NCBI RefSeq assembly: GCF_030068605.1
Contig: NZ_JASJOU010000003.1
Span: 619,664 to 683,663 of the forward strand
Direction: 5' to 3'
Origin: Xanthocytophaga agilis
GTDB lineage: Bacteria > Bacteroidota > Bacteroidia > Cytophagales > 172606-1
DNA: 64,000 nt
The position numbers and the translations under genes were made by a program. Below are positions 1 to 9,867 of this stretch, piece by piece. A model generated the notes under the pieces. The model was given only the letters and a program-made list of their open reading frames with translations. It was not told the origin of the DNA and searched no databases. Positions within the stretch are counted from its first letter, which is position 1. Every line of letters starts with the position of its first letter.

Positions 1-213
1 TGAGATGTGAGTAGTATTTCGGAAATAATACAGATGCGTAAAGAGCAAGAGCAGAAAAGACATACCATTTGTAGGCAAAGCCACTACCATGAGTGCATCC
101 ATCCAGTTTTGTTCCTCTGGCTTATACAAAAACATCAGAACTATATTTCCTATGATAGAAAATAATGCATACACCAAACTGGATACTGAGGCAATTTTCA
201 GATAATATTTCAT
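1..213 (-). CDS. Membrane protein, N-terminal part (cut by window edge)
   Basis: Reading the complement from an ATG at 213 gives 71 codons with no stop before base 1, so the gene continues outside the window. The product starts MKYYLKIASVSS and shows two hydrophobic segments, roughly residues 8-31 and 43-65, joined by a short polar loop (KPEEQNW). This is the pattern of a small integral membrane protein. No family is recognised. It is transcribed in the same direction as the next gene (start 2004) but lies 349 bases beyond that gene's stop, so it is probably a separate unit. Confidence 0.6.
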   Translation of the reverse strand, partial: MKYYLKIASVSSLVYALFSIIGNIVLMFLYKPEEQNWMDALMVVALPTNGMSFLLLLFTHLYYFRNTTHIS

Positions 214-561
214 GAGATATATGTTGACTTATGGACTTCGGATAAAACACTACCAACAATCATGTTTCACAACAATCACACATAAGACAAAATATAGAAT
301 TAATCTGAAAGGGTTACTGTGGAGTGAAAAGGTATTTGTAAGAAGAATACATTAATTTGAGAAAGTATTTTTCATGAATGTATATAGATACTACAACTTA
401 CATTAGAAGTACTCTAACTCACCTTTACATATATGCCCTTTTCTCAAAAGATTAAGAGAAATGGGAAGAATAAAATATAACAAAAAACGTGATAACAGAG
501 GAAATACGACTTACTCTCTCCTCCATTATCACAGTATACAAAAATCTATCTAAAAAGTGTC
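214..561. other. Intergenic, nothing recognised
   Basis: AT-rich spacer between two minus-strand genes. It presumably holds the promoter of the membrane protein at 1-213 and the 3' end of the secreted-protein transcript. Short open frames here run antisense to the neighbouring gene and have no coding character. Confidence 0.5.
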
Positions 562-2004
562 TTAATGTCGTCCACCCCCATGAAATCCTCCGCCATGAAA
601 ACCGCCTCCGGCAAAGCCACCACCGAATCCACCTGAAAATCCCTGACCTCCTCGAAACGATCCCCATGCCTGGGCATGTGATTCATTAGCCCGGAAATGA
701 TCCATGCGACTGGAATTTTCAAATGCAGGAACTCGTCCAGAACGCAGAGGTTGCTCCCGTACATTTCCCTGAGGCACAATAGCCTGATGTTGAGGCAGGA
801 AATTTCGTCTGTTCAGATCAGTCCGGTTAGCCATAGGAGCTACAGGATTATGCACATAGTGATTACGGGCAACATTCCAGAAGGCATTATGAAAAGGCAT
901 GTAGGGCACACGAGGGGCATATTGATGATAAAAATTACCATATGCGTGATACAATGCCGGATAGCGGTGATATCCGTAGGTAAAGAACCAGTTTGAATAC
1001 GCAAAGGAAGGTAGCCCAAAAACCATCAGATTGCCACCCGCACCAAAATAAAAGCCAGTTTGCATATACAATGGCATTGGATACCATAGAGCATAATCAT
1101 ACCAGTAGGGATAGCCAAACCAATACGAATAAGGACTTACCCCATAATAGTAATTGGTTGTAGTCGCTGCATTGGGGATAACAGTATCCGATACGGTATA
1201 GGCATAGTGATTGTCAGCAGCAAATTCTTTTGACGACTTCTGCAGTTCCTGCAAAGCCTGCGGATCAGACTCCAGTTGCTGGCGATAAGCGGATACCTCC
1301 TGCTGATTTTTTGCCTGCAAGGTAGTATGTAACTCAGCCAGATGGTTACGTACCTGTTCCGGATCTGCTTTAAAACTATCCTCCAACTGCATGGTCAGGT
1401 CCATATGATCTGTTAACAGTGTCAATACTTCAGGCATATCAATTAATTTATTGAATGCATTCTGAGTTGCAGGACTATACGATGCAGTCAACTGATCAAA
1501 TGCCTGAGCCGCATTCTGATTCATCTGATCTATCTTTACCAGATCCGCAAAATGGTGATGATAGATATTCCATAACGCTTCTTTGGCATTCTGATCTTCT
1601 ACCATTGCCTTCACACTGGTCTCAGAACTGCCTTTTCCCAGACCTGCCAGGGTATGTACTACCTGAGGATAACGGGCAACCTGGTAAAAATAATCCTGCT
1701 CTCTTTGGGAATGTGATTGAATCAAATCCTGAAACTGCTGGCTTGTCTGAGCCTGCATCCTTGAAATACGTGCCAGTAACTGAGGTGCTTCACTCGCAGT
1801 CAGAATAGCCTCACGTGTAGCACTATCATAGGGAGCTATGGAAGAAACAATATCCTTATCCTGATTTTGCAATTGCTGAGTCAGGGTGGCAACTGGCTCT
1901 GTCTGATTAGTCGCAGGAGACTCTGCATTTTGAGCCATAGTACTTTGCAGGCAGCTTATCAACAATAAGCTAGTAATCAAATATTGAAATGAATGAATTT
2001 TCAT
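562..2004 (-). CDS. Secreted protein with Gly/His-rich tail (DUF3300-like)
   Basis: A 480-residue exported protein. The ATG at 2004 is preferred over one seven codons upstream because it gives a clean signal peptide (MKIHSFQYLITSLLLISCLQ..., cleavage near TMAQ). The first half is helical and Gln-rich with short repeating motifs (IAPYDSATREAIL, YPQVVHTLAG) that resemble the start of DUF3300-type proteins. The middle is very rich in Tyr, Trp and Pro (about residues 280-360). The tail from about 445 is almost only Gly, Phe and His and ends GGGRH. Such low-complexity tails are common in envelope-associated proteins. The DUF3300 relation is a resemblance I could not test. Function is unknown. Confidence 0.75.
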   Translation of the reverse strand: MKIHSFQYLITSLLLISCLQSTMAQNAESPATNQTEPVATLTQQLQNQDKDIVSSIAPYDSATREAILTASEAPQLLARISRMQAQTSQQFQDLIQSHSQREQDYFYQVARYPQVVHTLAGLGKGSSETSVKAMVEDQNAKEALWNIYHHHFADLVKIDQMNQNAAQAFDQLTASYSPATQNAFNKLIDMPEVLTLLTDHMDLTMQLEDSFKADPEQVRNHLAELHTTLQAKNQQEVSAYRQQLESDPQALQELQKSSKEFAADNHYAYTVSDTVIPNAATTTNYYYGVSPYSYWFGYPYWYDYALWYPMPLYMQTGFYFGAGGNLMVFGLPSFAYSNWFFTYGYHRYPALYHAYGNFYHQYAPRVPYMPFHNAFWNVARNHYVHNPVAPMANRTDLNRRNFLPQHQAIVPQGNVREQPLRSGRVPAFENSSRMDHFRANESHAQAWGSFRGGQGFSGGFGGGFAGGGFHGGGFHGGGRH

Positions 2005-2127
2005 ATGCTTAAAAAATAAAACCAATAAACGGAAATAGAAGATACAGGAGGAGCCAAGAATCTTTTTGCAGCACTTAATTCTCTGTTAATTAATCTGTTA
2101 CAAAAACTCCTGTACAAAAGCTATCGT

Positions 2128-2814
2128 CTAGCTGTTATGTTTCTCCAGCCAGTTGTGGCAACGGGCAGTATAGTCTTTTAGTTGAGTAGTACTTATCTTC
2201 TCCCCCTTTTGTAATCTGGTTTCAAAGTTTTCACCATCCTTGAGTAAAGCCTCTCCTTCCTGTTTAAGAGACGAAGTATCCTTGTTGACTCTCTGTCTCA
2301 AGTGTGCTACAGCAACGGTAAGCAATCGGGCTGTCGAATTTTGTTTTTCAGGAACAAAGGTCTCCTCTACGGCAAAGAACAAATTATGTGTCACAGTATT
2401 CTGAGCCTGTGCAACAGCATTTTGCAATGGTCCTATATTTGTCAGCTTTCCAGCTTCAATTTGTTCCTTCAGTTTTTCGAGCGTTTGAATGGCACTTTGT
2501 ACAGCTTGTTTGCCCTGTCCGGTATACCTGGCCGTTTCTTCCTTCAGCGCCAGTATTCCTTCCTGAATCTGTGTAGCTGCCCCTTGTGTATTTTTATGAC
2601 TGAAATCATCCAGTGCTGTCATCAGATGCACATCTGAAGGACGTTCATCAACGGCCATAACCTGCGTTTGCAGTTCATCCATTGGAATGGCTCCGGTGGT
2701 ATCTATTACTTCTTTAGAAGCTGTATTTCCCTGACTTTCCTGTTTTTTCTGTTCACAGGCAGAAGTTACCAGCAAACCTGCCAGCAATACTTCACAAAGA
2801 ATAGTGCTTTTCAT
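2128..2814 (-). CDS. Putative lipoprotein, helical
   Basis: A 228-residue protein with a type II signal peptide. A hydrophobic stretch (about residues 6-18) is followed by a lipobox-like VTSAC, with the predicted lipidated Cys at 20, then a polar linker (EQKKQESQGN). The mature part is charged and predominantly helical, rich in Gln, Lys and Glu with heptad-like spacing. It should be anchored to a membrane on the periplasmic side. It lies 123 bases upstream of the secreted protein at 562-2004 on the same strand, so the two could be co-transcribed. I recognise no domain. Confidence 0.7.
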   Translation of the reverse strand: MKSTILCEVLLAGLLVTSACEQKKQESQGNTASKEVIDTTGAIPMDELQTQVMAVDERPSDVHLMTALDDFSHKNTQGAATQIQEGILALKEETARYTGQGKQAVQSAIQTLEKLKEQIEAGKLTNIGPLQNAVAQAQNTVTHNLFFAVEETFVPEKQNSTARLLTVAVAHLRQRVNKDTSSLKQEGEALLKDGENFETRLQKGEKISTTQLKDYTARCHNWLEKHNS

Positions 2815-3090
2815 ATCTGATAAAAAATAAGGTTGTGTTTAGTAAGATCGTTTAGCATCACAAACACAGGATGCCAAACCTATCTGATTCCTACCAAGAG
2901 GAGATATTCTGCATGGATAGACCGTTTCTGAAATCTCCTGTTTGATAAGGCTAAGTTGGGTCTGGTGTCTCAAATTCTGATTGAACCCAGATTAAAATGC
3001 AATTAATTTTGAGAAAGAGAAGAATCTCAGGAAAGTACAAAACGAACTATATGCTACCTTACGCCGCCATCTATTACCTGAAGCTATAGT

Positions 3091-4464
3091 ATGCGTATAG
3101 TTGAAAAACACTCGTTAAGCATGTCATTGTTACTGATTACAGGCTTGGTCCTTTTTTCAGTAAACATTTACTGGTTTTATTCGAACTACCGGGAAGATGA
3201 ATTCTATCATCGGTTACGTCAGGCTGCACTGAACATGGAACAACTTATTTTTACCAAAGGAAGCAGCAAAGAACAGCTCCGTTTACTGGAAGCCTTACAG
3301 GATGACCCTTACAGCAAACGACAGATCATTATCTATGACTCTATTGGAACCATACTTTTCCGATCAACAGGTGCAGTGGCGCATCTGAATGAAGCCTACC
3401 AGAAACAGGTTTTAAGGAAGGAAGTTGAATTTCGAAAAGATGGCTATGAACGTACCTTATTTGTAAGCAGGAATAATCCTTCCCGAAAACTTCTTATTCT
3501 GGAAGCAGCCGGATATGATCTGGGAGGTTTTAATAAACAGAAAAAACTACGAACTACCTTGATTCTTGGCTCTCTGATTCTGATTGTATTACAAGGGCTA
3601 GCCACCTGGTATTTCATGCGACGTGACCTACTTCCACTGAGTCGTATTGCCAGTCAGATGAAGCAGATTTCGGGGCCTACCTTTCATCAACGATTATCAG
3701 AAGCCAATCTCAATAATGAAATCGGACAGATGTCTCATGCTTTTAATGAACTACTCGATAGAGTAGAGAAAGCGTATCAACAACAATTTAATTTTATCTC
3801 CTATGCTAGTCACGAACTACGCACTCCACTGGCTATCCTACTCAGCAATTCACAGGTAACGTTGTTTAAAGAACGGACTACAGAAGAATATGTACAAACC
3901 CTGAAATCGTTTCAGGATGATGTAAACCAGATGATACTTCTGGTCAATAGTCTATTGGAACTGGCCCGACTCAATGCAGATGCCCAGTCTGTCTCTTTTT
4001 CCTGCCTGCGTTTGGATGAACAACTTTGGGCAGCGTCCGATTTGCTTAAGGAGAATCACCCCGACTATCAGATTCATATTGACTTTGCCACAATAGGAGA
4101 TACAGATGAGGCAATGCTGGTCATGGGCAATGCCCGCCTATTGATGCTGGTATTTAAAAATCTTATGGAAAACGCCTGCAAGTATAGTAGCAATAAAAAG
4201 GTGGTTGTAAACATACAGGCTGGTCAGCAACAGGTGTTGGTAAATGTTTGTGATGAAGGTATAGGTATGTCTGCTGCAGAACTGGAACATATCTTTGACG
4301 CATTTTACCGCAATGGTCAACACAGTAAAATTGCAGGATATGGTATTGGTCTACCCCTGGCAAAACGTATTCTGGAGATTCACAGAGGAAGCATTGTGGT
4401 ACAATCTGTAAAAGACAAAGGATCTGTATTTACAGTTACTCTCCCTACCTGGAAAGAAGATTAA
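3091..4464 (+). CDS. Membrane sensor histidine kinase
   Basis: A 457-residue sensor kinase of the OmpR-partner type. Order: transmembrane helix at about 11-30, periplasmic sensor of about 120 residues, second helix at about 154-174, HAMP linker at about 175-228, HisKA with the motif SHELRTP (phospho-accepting His241), and a HATPase domain with N box (NLMENACKYSS), G1 (DEGIGM) and G2 (GYGIGL). It should autophosphorylate in response to an envelope signal and pass phosphate to the receiver encoded at 4920-5600. The order kinase, small secreted peptide, regulator is unusual. The sensor domain has no recognised ligand motif. Confidence 0.93.
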   Translation: MRIVEKHSLSMSLLLITGLVLFSVNIYWFYSNYREDEFYHRLRQAALNMEQLIFTKGSSKEQLRLLEALQDDPYSKRQIIIYDSIGTILFRSTGAVAHLNEAYQKQVLRKEVEFRKDGYERTLFVSRNNPSRKLLILEAAGYDLGGFNKQKKLRTTLILGSLILIVLQGLATWYFMRRDLLPLSRIASQMKQISGPTFHQRLSEANLNNEIGQMSHAFNELLDRVEKAYQQQFNFISYASHELRTPLAILLSNSQVTLFKERTTEEYVQTLKSFQDDVNQMILLVNSLLELARLNADAQSVSFSCLRLDEQLWAASDLLKENHPDYQIHIDFATIGDTDEAMLVMGNARLLMLVFKNLMENACKYSSNKKVVVNIQAGQQQVLVNVCDEGIGMSAAELEHIFDAFYRNGQHSKIAGYGIGLPLAKRILEIHRGSIVVQSVKDKGSVFTVTLPTWKED

Positions 4465-4524
4465 TGTCTTTTTAATCTGAATTTAAAATCATTTTTAGAA
4501 GGCAGAAGTAGTTTTATCACAGAA

Positions 4525-4545
4525 TGTCAGACAAACGTTCTGACA
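4525..4545 (+). promoter_or_regulatory. Small hairpin upstream of the secreted peptide gene
   Basis: TGTCAGA at 4525-4531 pairs with TCTGACA at 4539-4545 across a 7-base loop, 28 bases before the ATG at 4573. It lies in the only gap between the kinase and the peptide gene. It has no T-run, so it is more likely a leader or operator structure than a terminator. Confidence 0.3.
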
Positions 4546-4572
4546 CGATTCACTCACACTTATCCGTTTCGT

Positions 4573-4803
4573 ATGAAAAAGAGATTCATGTTGGCTACTC
4601 TGGTAGCTGCTCTGTTCAGTGGCGTTATGTTTGCGCAAACTACCCCTGCTAAAAACAGTAAGCAGGAGAAGAAAGAGAACATGGCTACAAATCAAGGCAA
4701 TAAGGCCGAAAAAAATATGGAAAACACAGAGAAAAGCACTGTACATAAAGAATACCACAAAACCTCTGTACACAAGAAGACAGATCATGCAAAAAAACAG
4801 TAA
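4573..4803 (+). CDS. Small secreted Lys/His-rich peptide
   Basis: A 76-residue protein with a typical signal peptide (MKKRFMLATLVAALFSGVMFAQ, cleavage after about residue 21). The mature part is very polar, rich in Lys, Asn, Glu and His, with VHKEYHK and VHKKTDHAKK near the end and no hydrophobic core. It is probably disordered. It sits between a sensor kinase and its response regulator, which suggests a periplasmic accessory or a target of that system. Its composition recalls acid-shock or metal-buffering peptides such as Asr, but I see no homology that would establish this. Confidence 0.75.
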   Translation: MKKRFMLATLVAALFSGVMFAQTTPAKNSKQEKKENMATNQGNKAEKNMENTEKSTVHKEYHKTSVHKKTDHAKKQ

Positions 4804-4871
4804 TGCATTCTGTAACACAGTATGAAAATATACAGTGAAAATCTCTGCTGATATAGACATTTAATTGGTCC

Positions 4872-4904
4872 AGACGAAAACAGGAAAATGTCTTGTTTTC
4901 GTCT
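4872..4904 (+). promoter_or_regulatory. Perfect 11-bp hairpin just before the response regulator
   Basis: AGACGAAAACA at 4872-4882 pairs perfectly with TGTTTTCGTCT at 4894-4904 around an 11-base loop, ending 15 bases before the ATG at 4920. It could end the peptide transcript partially, protect an RNA end, or limit ribosome access, and so set the ratio of peptide to regulator. There is no long T-run, so a strong terminator is unlikely. Confidence 0.45.
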
Positions 4905-4919
4905 ATAAAATGAAAAGCT

Positions 4920-5600
4920 ATGAAAATTCTGATAGTTGAGGATGAAGTGCGCCTGGCAACATTCATTCAGAAAGGATTGGAAGAAAATGCCCATCTGGTT
5001 GACATTGCCAACGATGGGGAAGCAGGACTACAATTGGCATTTGGCAATGAATATGATGTAATTGTAGCAGATGTCAATATGCCTAAGCTGAATGGCTATG
5101 CTATGACTCAGGCACTACGTAATGAAAACCAGCAAACTCCTATTCTAATGCTCACGGCTATGGGTAGTCTGGCAGATAAAGCAACTGGATACGCAGCTGG
5201 CATTGACGACTTTCTGGTTAAACCGTTCCAGTTTGAAGAACTCCTTATGCGCCTGACAGCTCTGCATCGTCGTAGCTCTTTAAACCAGATTCAGAGTCGG
5301 AAAAATCTGTTAAAAGTAGCGGATCTGGAAATGGATCTGACAAGTCGTACAGTGCAACGAGGGGGCAGATACATTGCATTAACAGCCAAAGAATATATGT
5401 TACTGGAATACCTGATGCGCAACCGTAACCGAATTGTATCACGGATAGATATTGCTGACCGGGTTTGGGATGCCAATATGGACCCTGCCAGCAATACGAT
5501 TGACACTTATATCAATTTTCTGCGTAAAAAACTTGACCACGGGCAGCAACATAAGCTAATACATACCATTATTGGAATGGGATACAGTATACAGGAATAA
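4920..5600 (+). CDS. OmpR/PhoB-family response regulator
   Basis: A 226-residue regulator. The receiver domain (1-about 120) shows the acidic pair E8/D9, phospho-acceptor Asp51 (VIVADVNMP), Thr79 and Lys101 (LVKPF). The C-terminal winged-helix domain (about 130-225) contains the usual LTAKEYMLLEYLMRN and NTIDTYINFLRKKL segments and ends at IIGMGYSIQE. It is the expected partner of the kinase at 3091-4464 and would bind promoter DNA when phosphorylated. Targets cannot be read from the sequence; the adjacent secreted peptide is a plausible one. Confidence 0.95.
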   Translation: MKILIVEDEVRLATFIQKGLEENAHLVDIANDGEAGLQLAFGNEYDVIVADVNMPKLNGYAMTQALRNENQQTPILMLTAMGSLADKATGYAAGIDDFLVKPFQFEELLMRLTALHRRSSLNQIQSRKNLLKVADLEMDLTSRTVQRGGRYIALTAKEYMLLEYLMRNRNRIVSRIDIADRVWDANMDPASNTIDTYINFLRKKLDHGQQHKLIHTIIGMGYSIQE

Positions 5601-5686
5601 ACTGTGCTCAGAACCTGGTTCTATTGTTATCTTTAATCACAGCAGTAAAGTTGCATATAGTGTATCTTTGTGTGTCGGCTCAACAG

Positions 5687-6070
5687 ATGTTTTATATGCT
5701 TATTGATATAGAGAAACCATTTATCAACCTGGAAATAATACTAGCAGATCTTCAGGGAGCTTTTCCAGAGTATGTATTTATATTAAGACAAGGGAACTGG
5801 GAACAATTTATTGAATTACAATTGTCCAGGTTTAGTAGTATAACTATCTGGTACAGCCCCCGAGAAAAAGCAATCGAATTATCTGATAACATTCCGATCC
5901 CACTACTCAGAAAAAAATCAAGAGAACGAAGAAGGCAATCAATTATCATTGAGTGGAACCCAAGAGGAAATAGTTTATCTATACGTCCTTTACTCCTTTC
6001 TATACATTCCCTTGAGCGGTCAAAAGTAAAAAATCAGCTAAAAAACTTTCTACAGGCTTACTATAGATAG
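5687..6070 (+). CDS. Hypothetical protein behind the two-component operon
   Basis: A 127-residue protein read from ATG 5687 (MFYMLIDIEKPF); ATG 5696 is an alternative, and the frame is open further upstream without a convincing start. It has alternating beta-like segments (YVFILRQ, SITIWYS, QSIIIEWNPRG), a basic stretch KKSRERRR and a helical tail. It begins 86 bases after the response regulator on the same strand and may be read from that transcript. No family is recognised. Confidence 0.55.
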   Translation: MFYMLIDIEKPFINLEIILADLQGAFPEYVFILRQGNWEQFIELQLSRFSSITIWYSPREKAIELSDNIPIPLLRKKSRERRRQSIIIEWNPRGNSLSIRPLLLSIHSLERSKVKNQLKNFLQAYYR

Positions 6071-6819
6071 CTATCAGGTATAGATAATTTATCTCCTAAT
6101 CACACCTTTCAACAACAAATTCTGGTATCGAGAAAACATGTCTTACCAGTAAACCTTCTAATGCAAGTTCTCGTTTAAAGACATGTTCTGCTTCCATTCC
6201 GGAAAAACAAAAATGTGCAGAAGAGTATAATCGTATCAGGTATAGCAGCCCTGCATGATCTGATGCTGATAATAGAGTCAGAGGTTTGTTTTATGCATCT
6301 TCCGCAAAGTTGGAAGATACTGTTTCAGAAAGAGACAGAACCACTGTACTTTATTTTACATCGTCTTGCTCAGTATACTTATGTTCCGGATTTTCAACAT
6401 ACAGGTCTGCAGAATTACTCTTCTCCTTACAACTCATACAGACAGGATTTCGGTTGAACTCTTTCAGCAAAAGCTTGCGGAGTTAACAAAAATCCTGCAC
6501 CTAATCAATTATTCCTTTCCGGAAATCAACCCATTAGAGAAAATTAAACTCTATGTATCTGCGTCGTCAGATAAAATAGGAAGTAGTGGTATGTACAAAT
6601 ATTAACTACCTGCCATACAGCAGTTTCCTGCTTAATAAATGATATTAAATTTTATATTATTATATATTTCAACTAATAGCTACCTATTTAACACCAAAAA
6701 TTATTTTATTATTTGTTTTAAAAATATTTTTATAATTAAAACTCATTATATAATATTGTCGCACCGATTACTATATCCTATTTTTATATCTATTCAATAC
6801 ATTACACTCTTTCATTTTT
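6071..6819. other. Long AT-rich gap with a possible gene remnant
   Basis: Between about 6215 and 6605 all three + frames are partly open and overlap. Frame 1 (from about 6286) reads like protein up to LLFSLQLIQTGFR. Frame 0 then carries a clear amphipathic helix (VELFQQKLAELTKILH) up to a stop at 6603-6605. This is what a short gene with two or more frameshifts would look like, but I could not identify a relative. From 6620 to 6810 the DNA is extremely AT-rich and probably holds the promoter of the next gene. Confidence 0.3.
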
Positions 6820-9810
6820 ATGGCGCTCACAACTCAACAGGTCGAGGCATTTTTTAGCGACTGTCATGCAAAAGATGCTCAGCAGAAAAATTCATTTATC
6901 AATGATGCTGACTATATCAAACACATGCAGGAAGTAGAAGACTTTATCCTGGGAAAAACCACTACCATGCCCAATATGCGCAATGTAGGCTGGAACTTTC
7001 ACTCCTGGGGACTTCATGACCTTCCTAACCTGATACCCGTTGCGCAATCCTGGGGGATATATGAAGAACGTATTCTATCTTTTGTCTTTCATAAAAACAA
7101 CAAAGATCTATCCTGGTGGATGGAATACTGGATGCGTGATCAGATTGCACAATCAGGCGACTTTGATGTAATGGCACAACTAGCACCTATCCTGAAAAAA
7201 TCAGGCATGAAGGACAAAGATATTCTCATGTTTGGCATGGATAATTACGATGATCCGTATTTCCTCTATGAAGAGGGTGCTAACGATACCGAAAATCCAC
7301 AAACAGACAAGCCGTCATCCTTTGGAAAATATGTCCTATCCTTTTTGCCTCAACAGGCTCGTTTGGTGATGGATGCCAATGCAGACGAAGACAACAGCCG
7401 ATTTGAACTATGCCGTCTTCTGTATTATCACCACCGCGAAACACTCAATGAATATGTAGATGAATTTATCGTACCCAAAAGCGGGTATCACCACAATGGC
7501 CTTGACAGCGATGTAGTCAACTTCTTACTGGAAAAGGATGCAGCTTCTTTTGAAAAAGCAATCATCAAAGGAATAGAAAAGCAGATCAAGCAGCAACAAA
7601 TTGATCCGATTGATGTCTACTCAAACTGGAAAAAACTGGACAAGGCATTTCCTGGTAAATATGAGTCTCAACTAACAAAGTTTTATAAAGACTACCTGGA
7701 TCACTTTGAAACAGGAGCCACTAAAGGCACCTGGGGGTATAGCGATGAATACTCTTGGGACGATAATCAACGCAAGTACCTGACAGTATTGTCATTTGAG
7801 GACATGCTGGAGCGTGATCCTGTTGCCGCACAGGCACGACTAGTTCCTTTTATAAAGAACTCCCCTTTTCTGGTACCTGACTTCCTGACATTCCTGGATG
7901 AAAAGTTTGGTGCGGATGCTATGAAATATTGGCCTGATGCTCTCGGTAAAAACCCAAAAGATGTAGGAAATGAATATTTCAAAACTTTATTTGAGATCAT
8001 AGAGAAATATGACTTTTCTTCTATTGAAGATAGCCTTTGGGATTTAACCAAAACCAAATCCAAACGGATACGCTTTATGCTCGCTACAGTGTTAAGCAAG
8101 CAGGGAGACAAAGCTATAGCCCGGTCAAAAGACCTTCTTAACGCCAAAACAGCCGACACTCGTCAAACAGCAGCTTTGATCCTTGCCAAAATTAATACAG
8201 AAGAATCTATTGCTATTCTGTCTGCAGCATTTAACTCTGAGAAAAATGATGATGCCCGTGATGTAATGCTTGAATCACTGGCAAACAAGCTCTATGGCGA
8301 AGCAAACGATAAGCTGTTGGCAGATATGGTAGAATTTGCCAAACAACGTGGTAAAATTTCTGAATCACCCATTAGCTGGATAAAACCAAATGCATTACCA
8401 ACTCTTTACAAAACTGACGGCACAGCAGTAACTACTGATGAGGTAATATTCCTGTTGTATCGTATGAGCCGTGCCAAAGGTATTCGTCCTGATCTGGAAG
8501 CAAAAGTGTTGCTTTCACTGATAGATAGAAGCAAATCCGGAGATTTTGCTAAAAAACTATTCAAGCTTTACATCGACAATGGTGCTGATGCCAAACAAAA
8601 ATATTGTCTCACACTGGCAGGGCTCCTAGGAGATGACGAAACGGTAAATCTGTTGCGTAATCAGGTAAATACCTGGGTAGATAACTCAAGAGGTAAAATG
8701 GCTGAATACGCTGTAGGAGCTCTGGCAATGATTGGCAGCAACAAAGCTCTACGGACAGTGGAATTTTTTAGCCGTAAATACCAGAATAAAAACAGCAATG
8801 TAGGAAGTGCAGCCCATGCCGCACTGGAAGAAGCCGCCGAAGAACTAGGTATGGATATGAACGAACTGGCCGACAGCATTATCCCAGACTTCGATTTTGA
8901 TGGTATGTTCAAAACCTTCACTGTCAATGATTCTGAATACCGTGCCTTTATTGATGTCAACTTTAAAATGGCATTCCTGGATGAAGATGGCAAAAAACTA
9001 AAGTCAGCCCCTAAAGGAACAGCTAAAGAAGTTCAGGATGAGTTCAAACTAATCACCAAAGAAGTTCGTGATGTAGTAAAATCGCAGTCACCTCGTCTGG
9101 AGCAATACATGGTAACTGGACGCAGATGGGAACTGGATGCATGGCAGAAATTTTTTCTGGGCAACCCAATTATGTTTGTCTATGCTACCCGCCTGGTGTG
9201 GGGTGCATTTGATGCAAACGGACAATTACTCACCACCTTCTGGTGTGCAGAAGATACCAGTCTGATGAGTCTGGAAGATGAGGAAGTAGAACTATCGGAA
9301 GAAACGGCTACTATTGGTATGATACATCCGCTGATGATCACTCCAGAAGAACGGGAAGCATGGAATCAGAAGTTTTTTGACCTGCATATCGAGCCTATTT
9401 TCCCTCAGATGCAACGGGAAGTTATTACAATTGATGAAAAAGAAAAAGCAGCTGTAGAATCCAATACATTCTCAGGCAAAAAAATCGAACAGGGAGCTCT
9501 TTATCTGGCCAAGACACTGGAAAAACTCGGCTGGCGTCGTGCAGAAGTAAGTGATGGTGGCTATGTACCTGCTTATGAAAAAGCATTCCCTCACCTACGG
9601 GTACGTGCAGAAATTGAAACAGAAGGCATTACAGTAGGCTATTATGATGAGGATGCTTATCTGGGTCGATTACATTTTGAATCATATGCATCTGAAAATT
9701 ATGGAAACAAACTAGCTTTTGGCAACATTCCAGGTATTGTATATTCAGAGGTAATGGCAGACCTGCGCAAAATTTTACCTCCGGCAGAGAGCAAAGAAGG
9801 CAAGGAGTAA
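6820..9810 (+). CDS. DUF4132 / MolR-like HEAT-repeat protein
   Basis: A 996-residue cytosolic protein. The middle (about 400-720) is built of helical pairs of HEAT type, for example TRQTAALILAKINTEESIAI. The C-terminal third has the DUF4132 layout: a RLVWGAF strand at about 787, a segment with IGMIHPLMI and W..KFFDLHIEPIFPQ, and a final IPGIVYSEVMADL near 970. DUF4132 proteins such as MolR often accompany WGR-domain proteins, and two WGR-type genes lie downstream here. The family's biochemical role is not established. No WGR domain is fused to this protein itself. It opens the + strand island running to about 17.1 kb. Confidence 0.8.
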   Translation: MALTTQQVEAFFSDCHAKDAQQKNSFINDADYIKHMQEVEDFILGKTTTMPNMRNVGWNFHSWGLHDLPNLIPVAQSWGIYEERILSFVFHKNNKDLSWWMEYWMRDQIAQSGDFDVMAQLAPILKKSGMKDKDILMFGMDNYDDPYFLYEEGANDTENPQTDKPSSFGKYVLSFLPQQARLVMDANADEDNSRFELCRLLYYHHRETLNEYVDEFIVPKSGYHHNGLDSDVVNFLLEKDAASFEKAIIKGIEKQIKQQQIDPIDVYSNWKKLDKAFPGKYESQLTKFYKDYLDHFETGATKGTWGYSDEYSWDDNQRKYLTVLSFEDMLERDPVAAQARLVPFIKNSPFLVPDFLTFLDEKFGADAMKYWPDALGKNPKDVGNEYFKTLFEIIEKYDFSSIEDSLWDLTKTKSKRIRFMLATVLSKQGDKAIARSKDLLNAKTADTRQTAALILAKINTEESIAILSAAFNSEKNDDARDVMLESLANKLYGEANDKLLADMVEFAKQRGKISESPISWIKPNALPTLYKTDGTAVTTDEVIFLLYRMSRAKGIRPDLEAKVLLSLIDRSKSGDFAKKLFKLYIDNGADAKQKYCLTLAGLLGDDETVNLLRNQVNTWVDNSRGKMAEYAVGALAMIGSNKALRTVEFFSRKYQNKNSNVGSAAHAALEEAAEELGMDMNELADSIIPDFDFDGMFKTFTVNDSEYRAFIDVNFKMAFLDEDGKKLKSAPKGTAKEVQDEFKLITKEVRDVVKSQSPRLEQYMVTGRRWELDAWQKFFLGNPIMFVYATRLVWGAFDANGQLLTTFWCAEDTSLMSLEDEEVELSEETATIGMIHPLMITPEEREAWNQKFFDLHIEPIFPQMQREVITIDEKEKAAVESNTFSGKKIEQGALYLAKTLEKLGWRRAEVSDGGYVPAYEKAFPHLRVRAEIETEGITVGYYDEDAYLGRLHFESYASENYGNKLAFGNIPGIVYSEVMADLRKILPPAESKEGKE

Positions 9811-9867
9811 CATCTGTTATCCTATTGAGAGAACTTTTCGCTTTTATTATTTCTAAAGGATTCTTTC

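Noticed and set aside
4495..4994. Minus-strand frames with hydrophobic products across the two-component operon
   Set aside because: They lie antisense to the secreted peptide and the response regulator, whose coding evidence is much stronger.
6639..6857. 72-codon + frame rich in Ile, Phe and Tyr
   Set aside because: It is the product of extremely AT-rich promoter DNA and overlaps the start of the DUF4132 gene.
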